54,056 bases of DNA from JBKHAJ01 sp964641125 (GCA_964641125.1 CAZXMO010000014.1:1-54056), one strand, 5' to 3'. Shown: positions 23,245-32,555, numbered from the stretch's first letter. Notes: generated by a model not told the origin, from the letters alone. Program-made: numbers and translations.

Positions 23245-23273
23245 AGTATAGCATCCTCCAAAAGGAAAAACAA
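23245..23273 (-). promoter_or_regulatory. Sigma70-type promoter of the ECF sigma operon
   Basis: TTGTTT (23268-23273) and TATACT (23245-23250), 17 nt apart on the minus strand; ATG lies 8 nt past the -10 box. Confidence 0.65.
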
Positions 23274-23288
23274 TTTTCCGCGCACCGC

Positions 23289-23317
23289 GCAACCGGAAAA
23301 GCTTCCCCGAGTATATA
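23289..23317 (+). promoter_or_regulatory. Third copy of the ECF-like motif
   Basis: GCAACCG (23289-23295), 15 nt, GTATATA (23311-23317). Spacing and both halves are the same as in the mirrored pair at 18455-18537. It points at the four-cysteine gene and is back-to-back with the sigma gene's own promoter. Confidence 0.6.
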
Positions 23318-23346
23318 GGATTGATTACTTCGCAGGAGGACGCAAA

Positions 23347-23547
23347 ATGGAAAGAAAAAAAGTAATGAGTGAATGCCCCTACAGAGAGAGGTGCCATTTT
23401 TACGGAATGTCGGAGATGTCGCCCCACAGCGAAAACTTGAAGATCCGGTTTTGTATGGAGTGGCCCGGTTTGTGTGAAATCTATAAGGCAAAGGTACAGG
23501 GCAGGAATACGACTATAACACTGTGGCCGACGGGATATCTGGTATAG
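23347..23547 (+). CDS. Small four-cysteine protein
   Basis: A 66-residue soluble protein with cysteines at 10, 16, 36 and 43 (CPYRERC and FCMEWPGLC, the latter followed by EIYK). The layout, C-x5-C...C-x6-C, suggests a single bound metal ion or small iron-sulfur site. No family named with confidence. AGGAGG lies 6 nt before the ATG. Divergent from the ECF sigma gene and preceded by the shared motif, so it may be a target of that sigma factor. Confidence 0.7.
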   Translation: MERKKVMSECPYRERCHFYGMSEMSPHSENLKIRFCMEWPGLCEIYKAKVQGRNTTITLWPTGYLV

Positions 23548-23577
23548 GTAAGAGAGCAATGCGCCGAAGTTTAAGGT

Positions 23578-24546
23578 ATGTACACTATTATAGTCACCGA
23601 CGACAGATACGGAAGCTACGCCCAGGAGAACGCGGTCTTAGAGGAAATAGGCTCGGAGGTACGGGTGCATAATTTCTCGGAGGGGGATGAAGATGAGGCC
23701 GCCGCCGTCCTCGAGGAGGCGGACGGGGTTCTGGTAAACCTTTTTCCCTTGACGGGAGACATAATCCGGAGGATGAAGCGGTGCCGGGTTATCTCCCGCT
23801 ACGGCGTGGGGTATGACAACGTCGATGTAACGGCCGCCACTGAGATGGGGATTCAGGTGACCCGGGTCCCGGACTACTGTTCCGAGGATGTTTCCGATCA
23901 CGCCTTGGCCCTCCTTCTGTCCTGTATCCGTAAAGTCGCCTACAAGGACCGGCTCATACGGCGGGGAGAGTGGAATCTCCACAAGGATTTTCCCTGTTTC
24001 CGAATAAAAGGAAAGGTGTTGGGCATCATCGGATACGGCGGGGGCGGACGGGCGCTCCACCGAAAGGTGGCCGGCTTCGGTCTCGACAGGGTCTTAGTCG
24101 ACGATCCCTACGTTCCCGACAATGTCATCCTCGGTTCCGGTGCCGAGCCCGCGGACCTCTCGAGGGTCCTCCGTGAATCGGATTACGTGAGCATCCACGC
24201 CCCCCTGAATGATGAGACCTTTCACCTTATGAACTCCGGGACCCTCGAAATGATGAAGCCGAGCGCGATCCTGATCAACACCGCCCGGGGACCTCTCATC
24301 GAGGAGAAACCCCTCTGCGAAGCCTTGAAGACGGGAACCATCGCCGGAGCCGCCCTCGACGTTTTCGAGGAGGAACCCCTAAGCGCGGAGAGCTCCCTGA
24401 AAGACCTCGATAACGTAATCCTCTCCGATCACACCGCCTGGTACTCCGAGGAGTCCTTAGTCGAGCTCAAGACCAAGGCCGCCCGGAACATTCTCGAGGT
24501 CCTTACCGGATGCAAGCCGACGTATCCGGTCAACGCAGTCGTATAA
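23578..24546 (+). CDS. D-isomer 2-hydroxyacid dehydrogenase (CtBP/SerA-like)
   Basis: A 322-residue NAD-dependent dehydrogenase. The NAD-binding loop reads GIIGYGGGGRALHRKV (about 143-158), a variant of GxGxxG. Catalytic residues are Arg in NTARG, Glu in DVFEEEP and His in SDHTAWYS. The upstream domain has SRYGVGYDNVDV and the PDYCSEDVSDHALALLL helix, which resembles the C-terminal-binding-protein subgroup more than phosphoglycerate dehydrogenase. It oxidises or reduces a 2-hydroxy acid; substrate not predictable. Confidence 0.9.
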   Translation: MYTIIVTDDRYGSYAQENAVLEEIGSEVRVHNFSEGDEDEAAAVLEEADGVLVNLFPLTGDIIRRMKRCRVISRYGVGYDNVDVTAATEMGIQVTRVPDYCSEDVSDHALALLLSCIRKVAYKDRLIRRGEWNLHKDFPCFRIKGKVLGIIGYGGGGRALHRKVAGFGLDRVLVDDPYVPDNVILGSGAEPADLSRVLRESDYVSIHAPLNDETFHLMNSGTLEMMKPSAILINTARGPLIEEKPLCEALKTGTIAGAALDVFEEEPLSAESSLKDLDNVILSDHTAWYSEESLVELKTKAARNILEVLTGCKPTYPVNAVV

Positions 24547-24603
24547 TCCACTCTTGCCGTAACCCTCGACGATGCGGCCGTGCCGTGATATATTTATTAG
24601 TAT

Positions 24604-25316
24604 ATGTGTAATAAATTATCGGGGCGGCCCGCCCCCCGAACTGCGGGCGTAGGTCGGGCTGTTCTTTTCTCGGCGGCTGTCCTCCTCTTGTGGGGGGCGG
24701 CGGTGAAAGCGGCGGCTCAGGGTTCTTCCGACGAAGGTGCCGCGGACACCGGGAGCTCGGCGACTAGGAGCACCGAAAAGGCGTGGCGCAACCAAGAACC
24801 GATCGAGCTCGACGGAGTCGAGATCCGTGAGTATCAGGGGGAACGGTTGAGTCTCATCAACCGGGCATTTCGGGAAAACTCGATCAAGGGACCCCAGTAC
24901 GTCGATAAAGATGAATACGAGCTCAAAATCGAAGCGCCGGGTATCGAGACCTCAGGCCTGGAGGTCATAACCCTCTCCTACGACGAGGTCCTCGCGCGCC
25001 CCGCCTACCAAAAAGTGGTGACCCTCTACTGCGTCGAGGGATGGGACGCGAAGATCCTCTGGGAGGGGGTGCGGGTAGAGGACCTTCTCGGATACTCGGA
25101 CGCCGCCGAGGGTACCGGGGGAGCCTCGGGCAAGGTGGTCAAATTTTTTGCCGCCGACGGATACTCCACCTCCCTTCCCCTCGACTTTGTCCTCGAAAAC
25201 GAGCTCCTCCTCGCCTATAAGATGAACGGAGTGACTCTGCCCGCGGAGCGAGGCTTTCCCTTTCAGCTCGTGGCCGAAGACAAGTGGGGGTATAAGTGGA
25301 TCAAATGGGTCACGCG
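24604..25316 (+). CDS. Molybdopterin-dependent oxidoreductase (sulfite-oxidase fold), 3' end lost in gap
   Basis: The N-terminus has a hydrophobic export segment (about 19-38) and a low-complexity linker. The body belongs to the oxidoreductase molybdopterin-binding family: a VTLYCVEGW strand carries the Cys expected to ligate molybdenum, followed by W.GVRVEDLL and EDKWGYKWIKWVT near the C-terminus. Only about 10-30 residues should be missing at the gap. It likely acts as a periplasmic reductase. A TATATT box lies 9 nt before the ATG. Confidence 0.82.
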
Positions 25317-25416
25317 NNNNNNNNNNNNNNNNNNNNNNNNNNNNNNNNNNNNNNNNNNNNNNNNNNNNNNNNNNNNNNNNNNNNNNNNNNNNNNNNNNNN
25401 NNNNNNNNNNNNNNNN
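25317..25416. other. Scaffold gap (100 N)
   Basis: Exactly 100 N of unknown true length. It removes the end of the molybdopterin gene and the start of a HAD hydrolase gene. The flanks share no repeat, so real sequence, probably several hundred bases or more, is missing. Confidence 0.98.
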
Positions 25417-25595
25417 CGGCGGAGGAGGCGGTCTTTATCGGGGACGGGAGCTCCGGAGAGCTCGAAGGGGCGCGCCGAGCGGGGCTCGATACCGTTATGG
25501 CCGCCGGGGTCATCCGGCGGATCTGGCCGTGGGAGATAGAGGTGCGGGCAACTCACGCCGACGCAGTCGTGGAGGTGATAGATGAGCTCCTCTGA
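25417..25595 (+). CDS. HAD-family hydrolase, C-terminal fragment
   Basis: The last 58 codons of a haloacid-dehalogenase phosphohydrolase. EAVFIGDGSSGELEGARRAG is the motif IV region with the metal-binding Asp, followed by a short C-terminal helix ending in DELL. The nucleophile Asp and cap lie in the gap. Substrate unknown. Confidence 0.75.
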
Positions 25596-25598
25596 GCA

Positions 25599-25626
25599 TT
25601 GCCATAGTGTAAAAAATCTATATTAT
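25599..25626 (+). promoter_or_regulatory. Promoter of nadE
   Basis: TTGCCA (25599-25604), 16 nt, TATTAT (25621-25626). ATG 25634 is 7 nt downstream of the -10 box, so the mRNA should be leaderless. Confidence 0.65.
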
Positions 25627-25633
25627 TTATTTC

Positions 25634-27694
25634 ATGGACCATCCCTTTTTCTCGATTTATTCGCATAACTACATCCGCACCGCGGTCTGTATTCCCTTCA
25701 TCAAGGTGGCGGACCCCGATTACAACGTGGAGAGGACCGTGGGGCTCGCCGAACAGGCATCGGAGAAACACGCGGCGGTGGCGCTCTTTCCGGAGCTCGG
25801 CATTTCGGCCTACAGTAACGACGATCTCTTCCACCAGGACGCCCTTCTGTATGCTGTCCTCGACGCCTTAGACAAGCTGGTCTTAGCTTCCCGGGACCTG
25901 CGGCCCGTCCTTATCGTAGGCGCCCCCCTGCGCTTCGAGGGGAAGCTCTTCAACTGCGGGGTGGTCATCTACAAGGGAAGGGTGATGGGAATAGTTCCCA
26001 AAACCTACATCCCCAACTACCGGGAGTTCTACGAAAAGCGGCAGTTCAGCTCGGGACGGGACGCGGTCTGTACCGAGGTGCCCGTCTTAGGAGAGCGGGT
26101 CCCCTTCGGGAGCGACCTGATCTTCGAAGCGAACACTTACAAGGACTTTTCGATTCATGTGGAGCTCTGCGAAGACGTGTGGACCCCCATCCCTCCGAGC
26201 ACCTACGCGGCCCTTGCTGGCGCTACCATACTGACCAATCTCTCGGCGAGCAACATAACCGTGGGGAAGGCCGACTACAGGCGGGACTTGTGCGCCTCTC
26301 AGTCGGGGAAGTGTGTGGCCGCGTACATGTATAGTGCCGCCGGTCCCGGAGAATCGACCACGGATCTCGCCTGGGACGGTCATGCCCTTATCTACGAGAA
26401 TAACGACCTCCTCCGTGAGTCCGAGAGGTTCGCGGAAGAGGAGCAGATCATCACCGCCGACATCGACTTAGAGCGCCTTGCCCAGGACAGGATGCGTCTG
26501 ACCAGCTTTAACGACTCGGTCAGACACCACCGGGACGGGGTCAGGATGATGCGGCGCATCGGTTTCGACTTCGAGGTCCCCGAAACCGTGGTCCCCCTGC
26601 AGAGGAGCATCGAGCGGTTTCCCTACGTGCCCACCGATAAGGACAAGCGGGACGAGAGGTGTTTCGAGGTGTACAATATCCAGGTCCACGGCCTCATGAA
26701 GCGGCTGACCGCCGCCGGGATAAAGCGGATCATCATCGGAATCTCCGGAGGGCTCGACTCCACCCAGGCGCTTATCGTAGCGGCCAAGACCATGGACCGC
26801 CTCGAGCTTCCGAGAAAGAACATTTTCGCCTACACCATGCCGGGATTCGCCACGAGCGATAGGACCAAGGACAACGCCCATGCTCTCATGGAGGCTTTAG
26901 GCGTTACCGCTTCGGAGATCGATATCCGGCCTTCGGCCATGCAGATGCTCGAGGACTTAGGCCACCCCTACGCGGAAGGTGAACACCAGTACGATGTGAC
27001 CTTCGAGAACGTCCAGGCGGGGGAGAGGACTTCCCATCTCTTCCGCCTGGCCAACTACAATCACGGCCTGGTCTTAGGGACCGGGGACCTGAGCGAGCTT
27101 TCCTTGGGATGGTGTACCTACGGAGTGGGGGACCACATGTCCCACTACAACGTGAACAGCTCGGTCCCCAAGACCCTCATTCAGCACCTCATCCGCTGGG
27201 TCATCGCCACCGAACAGTTCGACCCCGAGACCCTAATCATTCTTCAGTCGATTCTCGACACCGAGATATCTCCGGAGCTCGTCCCCATCGATTCCGACGA
27301 GGAGGAGAAGCCCATCCAGAGCACCCAGGAGGTGATAGGCCCCTACGAGCTCCAGGACTTTAACCTCTACTATATAACGCGCTTCGGCTTCCCGCCGAGT
27401 AAGGTTGCATTCTTGAGCTACAACGCCTGGCACGACAAGCGGTCGGGGGACTGGCCGGACAATCTGCCTAAGGAAAAGCACAACGAGTACGATCTGCCTG
27501 CGATCAAGAAGTGGCTCAAGGTTTTTGCCTACCGTTTTTTCAAGATAAGCCAATTCAAGCGGACCTGCGTTCCTAACGGTCCGAAGGTCGGATCCGGCGG
27601 GTCTCTCTCGCCGCGGGGGGATTGGAGGGCCCCCAGCGATTCGGAGGCGACGGTGTGGATGAACGATCTCGAGCGTAATGTACCGGACGTCTGA
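25634..27694 (+). CDS. nadE: Glutamine-dependent NAD+ synthetase
   Basis: A 686-residue two-domain enzyme. Residues ~1-290 are a nitrilase-type glutaminase with its Glu (FPELG), Lys (VPKTYIPNYREFYEKR) and Cys (ELCEDVW) triad. Residues ~340-660 form the ATP-dependent NAD synthetase with the P-loop SGGLDST, TMPGFATSDRT and GTGDLSELSLGW. It amidates nicotinic acid adenine dinucleotide with ammonia from glutamine in the last step of NAD synthesis. No Shine-Dalgarno, consistent with a leaderless mRNA. It runs toward folA and the histidine kinase. Confidence 0.96.
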   Translation: MDHPFFSIYSHNYIRTAVCIPFIKVADPDYNVERTVGLAEQASEKHAAVALFPELGISAYSNDDLFHQDALLYAVLDALDKLVLASRDLRPVLIVGAPLRFEGKLFNCGVVIYKGRVMGIVPKTYIPNYREFYEKRQFSSGRDAVCTEVPVLGERVPFGSDLIFEANTYKDFSIHVELCEDVWTPIPPSTYAALAGATILTNLSASNITVGKADYRRDLCASQSGKCVAAYMYSAAGPGESTTDLAWDGHALIYENNDLLRESERFAEEEQIITADIDLERLAQDRMRLTSFNDSVRHHRDGVRMMRRIGFDFEVPETVVPLQRSIERFPYVPTDKDKRDERCFEVYNIQVHGLMKRLTAAGIKRIIIGISGGLDSTQALIVAAKTMDRLELPRKNIFAYTMPGFATSDRTKDNAHALMEALGVTASEIDIRPSAMQMLEDLGHPYAEGEHQYDVTFENVQAGERTSHLFRLANYNHGLVLGTGDLSELSLGWCTYGVGDHMSHYNVNSSVPKTLIQHLIRWVIATEQFDPETLIILQSILDTEISPELVPIDSDEEEKPIQSTQEVIGPYELQDFNLYYITRFGFPPSKVAFLSYNAWHDKRSGDWPDNLPKEKHNEYDLPAIKKWLKVFAYRFFKISQFKRTCVPNGPKVGSGGSLSPRGDWRAPSDSEATVWMNDLERNVPDV

Positions 27695-27704
27695 GGGCTG
27701 CCGC

Positions 27705-28184
27705 ATGCATCTTTCCCTGATCGCCGCCCAATCGGCCAACGGGGTGATCGGGAGGGGCCCCATCATACCCTGGAAGGCCCGGGGGGAGCAGCTGTTGTTC
27801 AAGGCGCTCACCTTCAATCAGTGGGTGCTCACCGGCCGGAAAACCTATGAGACAATCGAGCGTCTTGTGAACCGGCGGTTCGCGGTCCTTTCGACGAGGC
27901 CGCCGGGGGGTGAGCTTCGGGACAACGCGGTTTTTTTCACTTCCTACGACGAGGCCTTTTCGTACCTTTCCGGGGTAACGGAGCACGTAATGGTGGCCGG
28001 CGGCGGCGGGGTCTTTGCCGACCTGATCGATTCGGCCGATTCGATCCATCTCTCCACTTTGGACCTGGATATCCAGGGGGATGTGTACTTTCCGGAAATT
28101 CCGGACCGGTTCCGGGAGGTGTACTTTCAGGACTTCGAATCAAATATCAATTGGCGGTATTCGTTGTATGTCGGATTCAGTTAA
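27705..28184 (+). CDS. folA: Dihydrofolate reductase
   Basis: A 159-residue DHFR with LIAAQSANGVIGRGPIIPW (substrate and NADPH loop), VLTGRKTYETI, STRP and VMVAGGGGVFADLI (cofactor-binding glycines). It reduces dihydrofolate to tetrahydrofolate. The acidic substrate residue expected after the first helix is not obvious from inspection. It starts 10 nt after nadE and overlaps the histidine kinase by 17 nt, so the three are likely cotranscribed. ATG 27705 is chosen; an upstream start at 27678 would lie inside nadE. Confidence 0.88.
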   Translation: MHLSLIAAQSANGVIGRGPIIPWKARGEQLLFKALTFNQWVLTGRKTYETIERLVNRRFAVLSTRPPGGELRDNAVFFTSYDEAFSYLSGVTEHVMVAGGGGVFADLIDSADSIHLSTLDLDIQGDVYFPEIPDRFREVYFQDFESNINWRYSLYVGFS

Positions 28185-29409
28185 AAACCGTACACCGAGG
28201 AGAATTCCCCCGGCCGTGCTCATCACCGGAATCTACCTCGTCTTCGGATTTCTGTGGATCCTCTTTTCCGACCGGCTCCTCAAGCTCATCGTGGAAGACA
28301 TCGACGAGTTCGCCCGCCTCCAGACCTACAAGGGATGGTTCTACGTCGGCATTACCGGTGCGATGATCTTCCTCCTGGTAAAAACCCTCTTCCGTCGAGA
28401 GCGGGAACTCTTGAAGCGGGTAAGCCGAACGGAGGAGCTCTACCGCAACATCGTGGAAACCGCGGCGGAGGGCATCTGGCTCACGGACCCCGATACCCGG
28501 ACCCGGTTCGTCAACCGACGAATGGCGGAGATCCTAGGATACGAGCCCGAGGAGATGACCGGGAAAAACCTCTCCGACTTCTCCGACACCGGGCTCTACG
28601 GTGATACAACGGAGGCGAGCCTCGAACGGAGGCGGAAGGGGGTCAGGGAACGCAGCGAGTTCTGTTTCCGGAACAAGCGGGGGGAACCGGTGTGGACCAT
28701 GATGAGCAGCAGTCCCCTCTACGACGACCGGGACAATTTCAGCGGTTTCCTCGCGCTGGTTACCGATATCTCCGGCCGTAAGACGACGGAAAAGGAGCTC
28801 AGGAAATCCCTCCAGGAAAAGGAGGCCCTCCTCAAGGAGCTCCACCACCGGGTCAAGAACAACCTGCAGATTATATCGAGCGTGCTGAGCATGAGCGCGG
28901 AGAAGCTCCCCGAAGAGAGATACCGGGAGTACTTCTACCGAACTCAGGAGCGGATCATCTCCATGGCCCTCATTCACGATCAGTTCTATCATTCCGACGA
29001 TCTCGGGAGTATCAGTTTCAAGGGATATCTTATGAATCTGATAACCCGTATCGAGGCCTACTATTCCCCTCGAGTCGGCAGGGTCGATGTAAAGCGGTCG
29101 TTGGAGGACATTCCTCTCGAGCTGGACACGGCGATCCCCTTAGGGCTCATTGTAAACGAGCTTCTGATCAACAGCTTTCGCCACGCCTTTCCGGAGGGGC
29201 AGGGAGGGGTTATAGAAGTCTTCTGCGGGATACGGGGCAAGGAGATGCTCGTCCGGATCGCCGACAACGGGGTAGGAATATCAGCCGAAACAGGCGGAGT
29301 ACAGAGTTTAGGGTTTATGATCGTGGAGGCCTTAGTCGATCAGCTCCGCGGCCGCGTACGTTTCGACGAGGCGGGCGGGCTGACCGCCGAGGTCTCTATT
29401 CCCCTATAA
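28168..29409 (+). CDS. Membrane PAS-domain sensor histidine kinase (HisKA_2 type)
   Basis: A 413-residue kinase. Two membrane helices lie at about 15-35 and 60-78. A PAS domain covers ~90-210 (FVNRRMAEILGYEPEEMTGK cut to 20). The phospho-acceptor helix has ELHHRVKNNLQIISS, the HisKA_2 signature, and the ATPase domain has the N box VNELLINSFRHAF and DNGVGIS. Many kinases of this class signal through non-DNA-binding or ANTAR/RNA-binding regulators. No response regulator is adjacent. It shares an operon with nadE and folA by position only. Confidence 0.92.
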   Translation: MSDSVKNRTPRRIPPAVLITGIYLVFGFLWILFSDRLLKLIVEDIDEFARLQTYKGWFYVGITGAMIFLLVKTLFRRERELLKRVSRTEELYRNIVETAAEGIWLTDPDTRTRFVNRRMAEILGYEPEEMTGKNLSDFSDTGLYGDTTEASLERRRKGVRERSEFCFRNKRGEPVWTMMSSSPLYDDRDNFSGFLALVTDISGRKTTEKELRKSLQEKEALLKELHHRVKNNLQIISSVLSMSAEKLPEERYREYFYRTQERIISMALIHDQFYHSDDLGSISFKGYLMNLITRIEAYYSPRVGRVDVKRSLEDIPLELDTAIPLGLIVNELLINSFRHAFPEGQGGVIEVFCGIRGKEMLVRIADNGVGISAETGGVQSLGFMIVEALVDQLRGRVRFDEAGGLTAEVSIPL

Positions 29410-29414
29410 GGTCT

Positions 29415-32378
29415 TCATTGCTGCATAGCCCCCGATATTATCTCTTCGATCCGCTCGAGGTTCCTTCCCGCCGCGGCGTAATCCCCCGCGCCGGTGTTAT
29501 TGCGATATTCATTGAGGAGGCGCTCGATCTCGTTAATTGCCTGCCGTCCCTCGGGAAGGGGTCCGGCGGGAGCGGGTTCGGGGGCGGGTTCCGCCGCCGG
29601 GGCCTCTTCCGGCTCTTTAACGGCGGCGACGATCTCCTCCGCGGGCTCTTCCCCTTCGGGCTCCGCTCTGCCCAAGAGGAGGTCGACGGCCCGGTCGAAG
29701 GTCGATGCCCAGACCACCCGGTCTTGATCGGCGATGGCCACCCTCCTGATTTCGGGTAGAGCTGCGTCTTCCGCCTGGAGGTAGATCGGCTCGACGTAGA
29801 GGATATAGAGGAGGCCGTTCGAGAAGAGGGGGACCGCTAAGAGATTGCCGCGGATAACCTCGGAGCCCCGCTGCCCCCACAGGGAAAGAGCCCGGGACAT
29901 TTCTGGGTTCTGGTCGATTCGCGCTTCGATCTGCCGGGGGCCTAATACCTCGACCCCCTTGGGAAAGGTGTAGACCTTGAGCTGCCCGTAGTTTTCCCCG
30001 TCCGACCGCCCGGCGATCCATGCGTTCATCACGTTCTTGTTCTTCGGGGTGTAGGGGAGCATCAGGACGAACTCGCTGGTATCTTCTTCGGGGAATTGAA
30101 CCATGATGTAGTAGGGGGTTATCGTCTGAAAGTTTTCCCTGTACCGCTCGGTGGCGAATTCCCACACGTCCTCTTTCTGATAGAAGAGCTCCGGATCGGT
30201 TATGTGATAGGTGGCGAAGACATCCGCCTGCACGTTAAAGATATCCTCGGGATAGCGGATGTGGGCCCGAATATCCGAGGGCATCTCTTCCTCGGGGGTA
30301 AAGATTTCGGGAAAGATGTTCATGTAGGTGGAGATGATCGGGTCGGTATCGTCGATGACGTAAATCTTTACCTTCCCCGAGTAGGCGTCGACGGTCACCT
30401 TGACGGGGTTTCGCAGATAGTTGGCTCCCGCGAAGGCCCCTATTCCTCCTGTGTACTGAAACGAGTACGGGTAAGTGCTCGCCCTGGTGTAGCCGTCTAA
30501 GATGTACTTCATCCCTCCGTCCTCGGTAAGGATCAGGTAGGGGTCCCGGTCGAAGGCGAGGAAGGGAGCGACCCTCTTCGCCCGGTCCACGATATGCCGC
30601 CGGTAGAGAATCCTCGATTCTCGGGTAATATTATTGGAGAAGAGGATGCGGTGCCCGTCGAACATCCAGGCGTAGAGGAGCTCCTTGAAGGGAGAATCGA
30701 GGACCACCCCTCCCGTCCCGTCGTAACTGATGAAGGAGTTCTCCCCCTCCGCGGGAAAGTGGAACTCCGGCTCCCGGGTGTTGACGTACACGTGGTCGAC
30801 GGTCCGTTCACCGTAGTAGACGGACGGCCGGTTCAGCTCGATGTTTTCGGGCCCCACCTGGGCGGGCATATTCTTGATGATCAGGTTCGGTCCTCCCTCG
30901 GGAAGTACCTCGTGGGCGGGGAGCATCACCATCCCGTATCCGTGGGTGTATTTGAACTTTTCGCTGACCCAAGTCTGGGAGCGTTCGGCCAGGTTCGCCT
31001 TTTCCATTTCCCGCGCCGAGACCATCACCTGGGTATACTCATCATCGAGGGTATACCGGTCGACATCGACATCATTGAACTCGTAATAGAGCCGGATTTC
31101 CTGCTGCTGCTCGAGATTCGCCTGCAGGGCCCGCCAGTCCCACAGCCGTACGTTGTCGAGGGCCGCCTCATTACGTTCGGTAACCTGCGGTACGACCCGC
31201 ATCCCCGGCTGAATCTGCTCTTCACTGACCCGGTCTAGGTCGATATTGTAGGCCTTCCGGGTATAGTCCATGTTCCTCTCGATGTAAGGGCGCTCCACTT
31301 CGAGCTCGTTAGGATTTACGTAAAAAGCCGAAACAAGGCCCGGTACGATCAGTTTGATGACGATGATCACTCCGGCGAAGAGCCCCGGAACCAGGAAAGT
31401 CCGCTGGGTGACGGGAAGATACTCCCGGGATTCCCCGGCGCCGCCGCCGAACCAGAGAGTCTCTCTCAGGCGCCGGTTGGCGGCCGAGAGGAACAGGAGC
31501 AACGCGAGGAGTACGTTCAGTCCCGCGGAGACGTAGAACACGGGCATCCTGATCTTGACGTCGGTAAAGGTCGGTCCCGCGATGAGCCCCCGCGGATTAG
31601 AGAGAAGCCGGGGAATTGCGATTAGGTTGTTCGCGGCCAAGAGAAGGAAGAGGATTCCCGCGAGAATCAATCCTTGGGTGAGTACCTTGCCTCCCCGTCC
31701 GGTCAGGAGGCCGGACAGGGATCCCGTGCCGGTTTCGGAACCCTCTCCGGACTCCTCTTCCCCGGACCCGGTTTGCGATTCCGCGGCGGCTCGTCCGAAG
31801 ACGAAGGTTATAAGTCCCCAAGCGACTATGAGAAGGACCGCGAGGAAGATCAGCCACCCTATAAGGGTATCGTAGAAGGGGAGGCTGAAGAGGTAGAAGG
31901 ACACCGACTGTCCCAGGACGGGATCGGTCACATTCGACGCGGCCCGGTTGAAAAAGCGGAGGACCAGCTCCCAATTCCCCGAGAGCCAAAATCCGGATAT
32001 GAGCGCGGGAATTCCCGCTCCCACCGCGGCTATGAACCCCCTCTTAGGCATGCGGAAGAGCCCAACCGTTCGGGAAACACTTGCGTAGAACACCACAAAA
32101 CTGAAGATGCCTCCCACGAAGAAGAGGATTATCTTGGTACGAATGGCGGTCGCGTACCTCCCGGTGAACCCTAGTGTGGAGAACCAGTACACCTCACTCA
32201 AGATCTGGGCGAGGATCGCCCAGAGAATGATCGCGATAATCATCCCCGCGAGGATTATTCCTCCGTTTCGGGCCTTTCTCCGGTACTCGGCGGAGGACCT
32301 GTCGGGATACTTCCTCAAGGTCCGGATCAAAGGTATAGCAGCGAGTCCGATCAATACGAGTACGATAAATACAAACAT
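29415..32378 (-). CDS. UPF0182 family large membrane protein
   Basis: A 987-residue protein of the UPF0182/COG1615 family. The first ~320 residues hold about seven membrane helices, including a VYWFSTLGFTGRY motif typical of the family. The remaining ~600 residues are a large outer domain with NELEVERPYIERNMDYTRKA (cut to 20), TGGIGAFA and DDTDPIISTYMNIFP. The C-terminal ~100 residues are Glu/Ala/Pro-rich before a final helix. Function unknown. GAGGATG precedes the ATG. It faces the histidine kinase gene, 5 bp away. Confidence 0.92.
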   Translation of the reverse strand: MFVFIVLVLIGLAAIPLIRTLRKYPDRSSAEYRRKARNGGIILAGMIIAIILWAILAQILSEVYWFSTLGFTGRYATAIRTKIILFFVGGIFSFVVFYASVSRTVGLFRMPKRGFIAAVGAGIPALISGFWLSGNWELVLRFFNRAASNVTDPVLGQSVSFYLFSLPFYDTLIGWLIFLAVLLIVAWGLITFVFGRAAAESQTGSGEEESGEGSETGTGSLSGLLTGRGGKVLTQGLILAGILFLLLAANNLIAIPRLLSNPRGLIAGPTFTDVKIRMPVFYVSAGLNVLLALLLFLSAANRRLRETLWFGGGAGESREYLPVTQRTFLVPGLFAGVIIVIKLIVPGLVSAFYVNPNELEVERPYIERNMDYTRKAYNIDLDRVSEEQIQPGMRVVPQVTERNEAALDNVRLWDWRALQANLEQQQEIRLYYEFNDVDVDRYTLDDEYTQVMVSAREMEKANLAERSQTWVSEKFKYTHGYGMVMLPAHEVLPEGGPNLIIKNMPAQVGPENIELNRPSVYYGERTVDHVYVNTREPEFHFPAEGENSFISYDGTGGVVLDSPFKELLYAWMFDGHRILFSNNITRESRILYRRHIVDRAKRVAPFLAFDRDPYLILTEDGGMKYILDGYTRASTYPYSFQYTGGIGAFAGANYLRNPVKVTVDAYSGKVKIYVIDDTDPIISTYMNIFPEIFTPEEEMPSDIRAHIRYPEDIFNVQADVFATYHITDPELFYQKEDVWEFATERYRENFQTITPYYIMVQFPEEDTSEFVLMLPYTPKNKNVMNAWIAGRSDGENYGQLKVYTFPKGVEVLGPRQIEARIDQNPEMSRALSLWGQRGSEVIRGNLLAVPLFSNGLLYILYVEPIYLQAEDAALPEIRRVAIADQDRVVWASTFDRAVDLLLGRAEPEGEEPAEEIVAAVKEPEEAPAAEPAPEPAPAGPLPEGRQAINEIERLLNEYRNNTGAGDYAAAGRNLERIEEIISGAMQQ

Positions 32379-32401
32379 AATTTCATCCTCTTCTTCTTTC
32401 C

Positions 32402-32418
32402 TGTGTAGTGTTTACACA
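32402..32418. promoter_or_regulatory. Palindrome in front of the UPF0182 gene (possible operator)
   Basis: TGTGTA-N5-TACACA is a perfect 6-bp inverted repeat 24 nt upstream of the start codon, next to a minus-strand TAATAT that could be a -10 box. It could bind a dimeric repressor or form a small leader hairpin. Confidence 0.35.
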
Positions 32419-32555
32419 GATATTATTCCGTCTCCCGGGTCGTTCGCGGAGAAATCGAAGGAAAGAGTCCTGCAGCCGACACCGGATTCTCATGAGTATA
32501 AACATGCAAGATACGTACCAACCGGAGCAGACGCTCGTTCCCGGAAGAGGCGCGG

